64,000 bases of DNA from Novosphingobium sp. PhB57. GTDB lineage: Bacteria; Pseudomonadota; Alphaproteobacteria; Sphingomonadales; Sphingomonadaceae. The position numbers and the translations under genes are program-made. The notes beneath the pieces are model-generated. The model was not told where the DNA came from and searched no databases. It saw only the letters and a list, made by a program, of their open reading frames with translations. The stretch lies in assembly GCF_004342985.1 (NCBI RefSeq), contig NZ_SMBO01000006.1:1-64000 (forward strand). The letters are read 5' to 3'. This document shows, piece after piece, positions 58,967 to 64,000 of this stretch. Numbering within the stretch: the stretch's first letter is position 1; each line of letters opens with the position of its first letter.

Positions 58967-59047
58967 CGTCATCCCGGCGAAAGCTGGGGCCGTAATCGGA
59001 AGCGCGGGGTCTGGCTGCCCGCGATCCCGGCTTCCGCTGGGATGACG
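58967..59047. repeat. Palindromic intergenic repeat, GTCATCCCGGCGAAAGC type
   Basis: This is an 81-base imperfect palindrome running from CGTCATCCCGGCGAAAGCTG to CCGCTGGGATGACG. It belongs to a different intergenic repeat family from that at 34172-34253, but has nearly the same length and the same placement just before a ribosome site. Its RNA would fold into a long hairpin between the acyl-CoA dehydrogenase and lyase genes. Confidence 0.7.
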
Positions 59048-59059
59048 ACTGGAGAGAAC

Positions 59060-59947
59060 ATGCCCAAGCACGAAGCAATCGCCGCCCGCTCCTGGCTTTT
59101 CGCGCCGGGCGACAGCGAGAAGAAGATGACCAAGGCGATGGAGGGCGAGGCCGACATCGTGCTGATCGACCTGGAAGACGCCGTCGCGCCCGATTCCAAG
59201 GCCGCCGCGCGCCCGATGGTGCATGACTTCATTGCCGCCAACCCCGATCAGCGCGGCCGCCTCTGGGTGCGGATCAACCCGCTCGACGGCCCGCACACGC
59301 TGGACGACCTCGTAGCGATCATGCCCGCGCGTCCCGGCGGGATCATGCTGCCCAAGGTCTATGGCCGGCAGGACGTGGAAACGCTGGACCGCTACCTCGA
59401 AGCGCTGGAAGTGGCGAACGGCATCGAGCAGGGATCGACCCCGGTGATCGTGCTGATCACCGAGACGGCCGAAGCGATGTTCCACACCGGCAACTACAAG
59501 GGCGCACCGCGCGTGGTGGCGCTGACCTGGGGCGCGGAAGACCTGGCCGACTCCATCGGCGCTTCGTCCAACAAGAATGCGGACGGCTCGTATTCCTTCA
59601 CCTACGAACTGGCGCGCAGCTTGACCGTGCTGGGCGCGGCGACGGCGGGCGTGACCGCGATCGAGACGATCAGCGCCGACTTCAAGGACCTCGAAGCGCT
59701 CAAGGCCCGCGCCGAGAAGGTGCGCCGTGACGGCTATCGCGGGATGATGGCGATCCACCCGGCGCAAATCCCGGTGATCAACGAAGCCTTCACCCCCACC
59801 GAGGCCGAAATCGCCGAAGCGCAGGAGATCGTCGACGTGTTCGCCGCCAACCCCGGCGTCGGCGCCATCGGCTGGAAGGGCGGCATGCTCGACCGTCCGT
59901 ACCTCGCCCGTGCCGAACGTCTGCTGCGGCAGGCCGGCAAGCTGTGA
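59060..59947 (+). CDS. HpcH/HpaI aldolase, CitE-like CoA-ester lyase
   Basis: The 295-residue TIM-barrel protein has RSWLFAPGDSEKKMTKAM, the metal and substrate motif ADIVLIDLEDAVAPDSKAAAR, and AIHPAQIPVINEAFTP. These match CitE-like lyases (citramalyl-CoA, malyl-CoA or 3-methylmalyl-CoA lyases). It would split a 3-hydroxyacyl-CoA-type bond to give acetyl-CoA or pyruvate plus another product. The ATG at 59060 with GGAGAG nine bases upstream is preferred over an upstream in-frame start. The next gene starts within its last codons (GTGA overlap). Confidence 0.85.
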   Translation: MPKHEAIAARSWLFAPGDSEKKMTKAMEGEADIVLIDLEDAVAPDSKAAARPMVHDFIAANPDQRGRLWVRINPLDGPHTLDDLVAIMPARPGGIMLPKVYGRQDVETLDRYLEALEVANGIEQGSTPVIVLITETAEAMFHTGNYKGAPRVVALTWGAEDLADSIGASSNKNADGSYSFTYELARSLTVLGAATAGVTAIETISADFKDLEALKARAEKVRRDGYRGMMAIHPAQIPVINEAFTPTEAEIAEAQEIVDVFAANPGVGAIGWKGGMLDRPYLARAERLLRQAGKL

Positions 59948-61215
59948 CCACCAAGCTCGCCGCATCCGAACTCGATCTCTCCCGGTTCTTGAAACCGGGC
60001 GACCGTGTGGTCTTCGGTCAGGCCTGCGGCGAGCCGACTACTTTGGTGGAAGCCTTGATCGAACAGGGGGAGGCCATCGGCGGCCTCCACGCCTTCATCG
60101 CCACCAGCTTCTCCGGCCTGTTCACGCCCGAAAGCGCGCGATCCTTCCGCCTCTCCAGCATGGGCGCGATCGGCGCGCTGCGCAGCATGACGAAGGCGAA
60201 TGCGCTGGACGTCATCCCCGTCCACGTCAGCCAGGTCGCCTGCCTGATCGAAGCGGGCATCATGCCCTGCGACGTGGCGATGATTCAGGTCAGCCAGGCC
60301 GACGCGCAAGGCAACCACAGCTGCGGCCTGATCTCCGACTACGTGCGCGCGGCGTTGGACAAGGCCCGCCTCGTTATCGCCGAAGTCAACGAGCAAGTGC
60401 CCTACGTTCCCGGCGAGACGATCCCCGGCGCGTTGATCGACGTCGCCGTCCACGTCAGCCGCGCGCCGGTGGAAGTGGCCCCGGCCAAGATCGGGCCTAC
60501 GGACGAGGCCATCGCCCGCCACTGCGCCGAATTCATCGGGAACGGCGCCGTGCTGCAAACCGGCGTCGGCGCGGTGCCGGACGCGATCTTGCGCCTGCTG
60601 CATGACCGCAAGGACCTGGGCGTCCATTCCGGGATGCTGGGCGACGGTCTGGTCGACCTTGCCGAAGCCGGTGTGCTGACCAATGCCCGCAAGGAGATCG
60701 ACAAGGGCGTCTCGATCAACGGCGCGCTGATCGGCACGCGGCGGCTTTACGACTGGGCCGCGAACAATCCGGCGATCCGCATGACGCCCACCAGCTACAC
60801 CCACGACGCGGGCACGCTTTCGCGGTTATCCCGCCTCGTCACGATCAATTCGGCGCTGGAAGTGGACCTCACCGGGCAGGTCAATGCCGAACAGTCCGGT
60901 GCCAGCTACCTGGGGGGCACCGGAGGGCAGGTCGATTTCGTGCGCGCCGGCGCGCGCTCGCCGGGCGGGGCTTCGCTGATGGTGCTGGGCTCGACCGCCA
61001 AGGGCGGCAGCCTTTCCAAGATCGTGACCGCACTCTCCGGCCCGGTCACCACCGCGAGGACCGAGGTGGACGTGATCGTCACCGAATACGGCGCGGCCCG
61101 GCTCAAGGGGCAGTCGCTGGCCGAACGCGCGAAGCGGCTGGTCGCCATCGCCCATCCCGACTTCCGCGAAGACCTGTCGCGCACCGCCCATGAGATCGAA
61201 AAAAGGGGCTTCTGA
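59944..61215 (+). CDS. Acetyl-CoA hydrolase/4-hydroxybutyrate CoA-transferase family protein, catalytic Glu replaced
   Basis: The 423-residue protein has both class I-like CoA-transferase domains, with GQACGEPTTLVEALI near the start and VTEYGAARLKGQSLAERAK near the end. In this family the CoA-accepting glutamate lies in an HSEM/HTEM motif. Here the matching place reads HSGM with Gly230 (GVHSGMLGDGLVDLAEAG). The rest of the loop is kept, including EQSGASYLGGTGGQ. Either another residue carries CoA, or the protein has another role. It is translationally coupled to the CitE-like lyase. Confidence 0.8.
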   Translation: MTTKLAASELDLSRFLKPGDRVVFGQACGEPTTLVEALIEQGEAIGGLHAFIATSFSGLFTPESARSFRLSSMGAIGALRSMTKANALDVIPVHVSQVACLIEAGIMPCDVAMIQVSQADAQGNHSCGLISDYVRAALDKARLVIAEVNEQVPYVPGETIPGALIDVAVHVSRAPVEVAPAKIGPTDEAIARHCAEFIGNGAVLQTGVGAVPDAILRLLHDRKDLGVHSGMLGDGLVDLAEAGVLTNARKEIDKGVSINGALIGTRRLYDWAANNPAIRMTPTSYTHDAGTLSRLSRLVTINSALEVDLTGQVNAEQSGASYLGGTGGQVDFVRAGARSPGGASLMVLGSTAKGGSLSKIVTALSGPVTTARTEVDVIVTEYGAARLKGQSLAERAKRLVAIAHPDFREDLSRTAHEIEKRGF

Positions 61216-61216
61216 A

Positions 61217-61999
61217 GTGTCGAGTTCGCAAGAAAGTCGGGCCGTCCTCTACGATGCCCATGACGACGGCATCGCGGTCATCACCATCAACCGCCCCGAA
61301 CAGCGCAATTGCCTGAGCCGCGAAGTGCGCGAGGGGCTGCGCGAGGCCTGGGCGACTTTCGAGAACGACGCCTCCGCCCGCATCGCCATCCTCACCGGCA
61401 GCGGCGACAAGGCCTTCTGCGCCGGCGGCGACCTGAAGGAGATGGTGGAAACCGGCATGGCCGTGCCGCCGCGCGACCTTTACGCGCTGCCCTACGACAC
61501 CATCGAACTGACCAAGCCCACCATCGCCGCCGTCAACGGCCATGCCTTCGCGGGCGGCTGGATGATCGCGCAGGCCTGCGATCTCTGCGTCGCCAGTACC
61601 CATGCGAAGTTCGCCATTACCGAGGTGAAAGTTGGGCGCGGCAGCCCTTGGGCCTCGCCGCTGATCCACATGATCCCGCAGCGGATCATGATGGAGATCA
61701 TGCTCACCGGAAAGCCGATCACCGCCCAGCGCGCTTACGAGATCGGCCTCGTCAACCGCCTAGCCGAGCCCGGTGCGGTGCTGGACGCGGCGATCGAACT
61801 GGCGCTGGAAGTGCTGGAAGGCGCGCCCCTATCGGTAAAGGCCGCGCGCGAGACCGTGATGCTCTCGACCGAGATGGGCCGCTCCGCCGCGCTACAGGCG
61901 GCGCGGGCGGCGCATGAGGCCACCTACAACAGCGCGGATGCACAGGAAGGCCCGCGCGCCTTTGCCGAGAAGCGCAAGCCGGAGTGGAAGGGGCGCTAG
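61217..61999 (+). CDS. Enoyl-CoA hydratase/isomerase (crotonase superfamily)
   Basis: The 260-residue crotonase-fold enzyme begins with ITINRPEQRNCLSREV. It has the oxyanion-hole segments KAFCAGGDLKEM and AAVNGHAFAGGWMIAQACDL, and a MLTGKPITAQRAYEIGLVNR helix. It would hydrate or isomerise the enoyl-CoA formed by the acyl-CoA dehydrogenase of the same run. The GTG at 61217 is preferred because GGGG lies eight bases upstream and family alignment starts soon after. A terminator follows directly. Confidence 0.87.
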   Translation: MSSSQESRAVLYDAHDDGIAVITINRPEQRNCLSREVREGLREAWATFENDASARIAILTGSGDKAFCAGGDLKEMVETGMAVPPRDLYALPYDTIELTKPTIAAVNGHAFAGGWMIAQACDLCVASTHAKFAITEVKVGRGSPWASPLIHMIPQRIMMEIMLTGKPITAQRAYEIGLVNRLAEPGAVLDAAIELALEVLEGAPLSVKAARETVMLSTEMGRSAALQAARAAHEATYNSADAQEGPRAFAEKRKPEWKGR

Positions 62000-62007
62000 G
62001 CGAACTT

Positions 62008-62037
62008 ACCTCTCCCGGCCGACATGCCGGGAGAGGT
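62008..62037. terminator. Terminator between the hydratase and monooxygenase genes
   Basis: A perfect 12-base stem ACCTCTCCCGGC / GCCGGGAGAGGT with a six-base loop lies between convergent stops at 61999 and 62058. A short TTTGG follows on the plus strand. Confidence 0.75.
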
Positions 62038-62057
62038 TTGGTCCACCGTGTGACGCC

Positions 62058-63944
62058 TCAGCGCTCTTCCACCAGGCTTTCCGCGGTTGCTCTCGCCTCG
62101 TCGGGTGAAGCGTCCTCGAACTTCACGCCAGGATGCCCGTCGCTCTTGCGCCAGTCGCCCAGCATGTCGCGGAAGGCGTCCCAACCGGGCAGATAGCCGC
62201 GGAACAGCGCCCACTTCAGTTCCTTGTCGCCCTCGTTATTGAAGTAGCTGGGCGTGCAATCGTTCTGGAAGCCGGACATGTCGACTTCGTTTTCCTTGCA
62301 GTGCGCGCAGTAGCCTTCGACGCCTTCCGTGGTGGCGGAAACCGTGCTGGCGCCCCGACGCTTGGTCTCGCCGATCATGAAGGCGATGTGCTCCGCCTGG
62401 CGCCCGAACTGCTCGGTGGTGGAGGAGTTCGTCGCGCCCTGGATGTAGCCCATGTAGAACATCGCCGGGAACTCGTCGGTGATCACGCCGTGGAACGTGC
62501 TCGCGCCATTGGTCCAGTGGTCGTAGATCGACTTGCCGCCGCGCCCTTCCACGGTGTCGATGCCCCAGCGGCGCTTGAGGTCGCTGGTCACTTCGAAACC
62601 GCTGGCGAAGATCACCAGGTCGACTTCATGCTCCACACCGTCGGCCACGAAGCCCTTCTCGGTCATCCGCTCCACGCCCTGCGTCGTCGAAACGTCGATC
62701 AGCGTGACGTTGGGCTGGTTGAACGCGGGGTAGTAGTCGTTGTTGGACAGCGGCCGCTTGCACATGAAGCGGAAGTAGGGCTTCAGCTTTTCCGCCGTGG
62801 CCTTGTCCTCGACGATCGAATCCACGCGGCGGCGCAGGCGTTCCATCACCTGGAAGTCCACCACTTCGCGGCGGTCCATGAACTCCAGCGGTTCCAGCGC
62901 GGGCCAGCCCTCTTCGCCCAGTTCGATGGCAAGGTTGCGGCTGATCTCGGTCCAGATATCGCAGATCAGATCGGGCTCGCCGGGGATGAAGAACTGCTGC
63001 GCGGCGCGGTGGAAATTCGCCATGCGCTCCTGCTGCCAGCCGGGCTGTAGCGAGGCGGCCCATTCGGGATTCGTCGGCGGATTGGGCCGCTCGTCGATGT
63101 TCGAAGGCGTGCGCTGCAGCACGTAGAGGTGCTTGGCATACTTGGCGAGGTGCGGCACCGCCTGGACCGAGGTTGCCCCGGTGCCGATGATGGCGACGCG
63201 CTTGTCGCGCAGCTTTTCCAGTTCCGGCGCGGTCCACGAACCGCCGGTGTAGTCATGCTCCCACCGGCTGGTGTGGAACATCTTGCCCTTGAAATCGTGG
63301 ATGCCGGGGATGCCGGGCAGCTTGGGCATGTTCATCACGCCGCCCGCCATGACCACGAAACGCGCGCGGATGTCGTCGCCGCGATTGGTGGTCACATGCC
63401 AGCGCTTGATGCTTTCGTCCCAGCGGATGCCGGTGACCAGCGTGTGGAACAGCGCCTTGTCGGCCAGGTCGAAGCGCTCGGCCATGTCCTGGCAGTACTG
63501 CTGGATTTCCCAGCCGTCGGAGAACTTCTTGCTGGGCATGAAGCCCGTTTCTTCGAGTAGCGGCAGGTAGCAGTAGGCGTCGTTGTCACATTGCACGCCG
63601 GGATAGCGGTTCCAGTACCAGACGCCGCCGAAACCGCCGGCATGGTCGATGTTGCGAACGTTGGAAACGCCCTGCTTGTGCAGGTGGTAGCCGGCCAGGA
63701 TGCCCGAGAATCCGGCGCCCAGGATGGCAACGTCGATATCCTCCACCAGCGCTTCGCGCTCAGCCACTGGCGTGAACGGATCGTGGGCGTAGTTGTCGGA
63801 AAAGTCGTCGGTCGGCCGCACGTACTGCTCGCCGCCCTCACGGCGCAGGCGCTTGTCACGCTCCTGAAGATACTTGGCCTTGAGCGCCGGGATATCGAGT
63901 TCCTCGGGCGAAGGCACGTCGGACTTGAGGCAGGTCATTTCCAT
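62058..63944 (-). CDS. Baeyer-Villiger-type flavin monooxygenase
   Basis: The 628-residue class B flavoprotein has an FAD-binding GAGFSG at 76-81 and an NADPH-binding GTGATS at 254-259. Between them lies the Baeyer-Villiger fingerprint FxGxxxHxxxW (Phe218, Gly220, His224, Trp228), followed by Glu where most have Pro or Asp. GGVWYWNRYPGVQCDNDAY is typical of cyclohexanone- and steroid-type monooxygenases. It inserts an oxygen beside a ketone to give an ester or lactone, which an esterase such as that at 31932-32951 could then open. The ATG at 63944 has AGGA nine bases upstream. Confidence 0.88.
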   Translation of the reverse strand: MEMTCLKSDVPSPEELDIPALKAKYLQERDKRLRREGGEQYVRPTDDFSDNYAHDPFTPVAEREALVEDIDVAILGAGFSGILAGYHLHKQGVSNVRNIDHAGGFGGVWYWNRYPGVQCDNDAYCYLPLLEETGFMPSKKFSDGWEIQQYCQDMAERFDLADKALFHTLVTGIRWDESIKRWHVTTNRGDDIRARFVVMAGGVMNMPKLPGIPGIHDFKGKMFHTSRWEHDYTGGSWTAPELEKLRDKRVAIIGTGATSVQAVPHLAKYAKHLYVLQRTPSNIDERPNPPTNPEWAASLQPGWQQERMANFHRAAQQFFIPGEPDLICDIWTEISRNLAIELGEEGWPALEPLEFMDRREVVDFQVMERLRRRVDSIVEDKATAEKLKPYFRFMCKRPLSNNDYYPAFNQPNVTLIDVSTTQGVERMTEKGFVADGVEHEVDLVIFASGFEVTSDLKRRWGIDTVEGRGGKSIYDHWTNGASTFHGVITDEFPAMFYMGYIQGATNSSTTEQFGRQAEHIAFMIGETKRRGASTVSATTEGVEGYCAHCKENEVDMSGFQNDCTPSYFNNEGDKELKWALFRGYLPGWDAFRDMLGDWRKSDGHPGVKFEDASPDEARATAESLVEER

Positions 63945-64000
63945 CGCGTGGCATCCTCTTCGCGGCGACTCTGCTTAGGCCGCCCTTTGATTCCAGAGTT
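63945..64000. other. Upstream region of the monooxygenase gene at the window edge
   Basis: Only 56 bases remain. They contain the ribosome site of the monooxygenase gene and no further feature that can be supported. Confidence 0.4.

Overview
The window looks like a stretch of a high-GC alphaproteobacterial chromosome, most likely from a sphingomonad of the Novosphingobium/Sphingobium type. That is an inference from protein style: two very large TonB-dependent receptors, many CoA-ester and oxygenase catabolic genes, a cydDC/cydABX cluster, DUF2889 and DoxX proteins, and frequent GTG/TTG starts. No rRNA, CRISPR array, phage or replication origin was seen.

Left edge (1-6400): an insertion-sequence graveyard of clearly lower GC. 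One IS3-family element enters from the left and ends inside the 3' remnant of a second IS3-type element. A second, frameshifted copy of that element with both inverted repeats lies at 2791-4024. Between the two same-orientation copies sits a TPR plus glycosyltransferase gene. A decayed IS5-type transposase and an FkbM-like methyltransferase follow, then an AT-rich spacer. This resembles an acquired surface-glycan module.

6400-13800: redox and respiration. A 1-Cys peroxiredoxin and a cysteine-free ArsR-type regulator are followed by cydC and cydD (minus strand), divergent from cydA, cydB and a 38-residue cydX. An FNR/ANR-like box lies in the divergent region.

13800-38300: catabolic block. It holds two aldehyde dehydrogenases, two SDRs, a P450, an MDR reductase, a DUF2889 protein, an LLM flavoprotein and a MaoC hydratase. 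It also has a biotin-dependent acyl-CoA carboxylase operon with a DUF3088 gene embedded, LysR and IclR regulators, an acyl-CoA ligase, a double hot-dog dehydratase, an esterase, a class III CoA transferase and a TonB receptor. Together these suggest uptake, oxidation, CoA activation and beta-oxidation-like breakdown of a hydrophobic, perhaps alicyclic or terpenoid substrate. The substrate cannot be read from sequence.

38500-49800: mostly housekeeping. tRNA-Val, DoxX, dcd, wecB-wecC, L-serine dehydratase, YjbQ, a compact accD-accB-accC-accA cluster and tRNA-Gly.

49800-64000: a second catabolic block with a TonB receptor, aldehyde dehydrogenase, a ThDP enzyme with an altered cofactor motif and a class III CoA transferase on the minus strand. 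On the plus strand are an acyl-CoA dehydrogenase, a CitE-like lyase, an acetyl-CoA hydrolase/transferase family protein that lacks the expected catalytic glutamate, and an enoyl-CoA hydratase. A Baeyer-Villiger-type monooxygenase closes the window.
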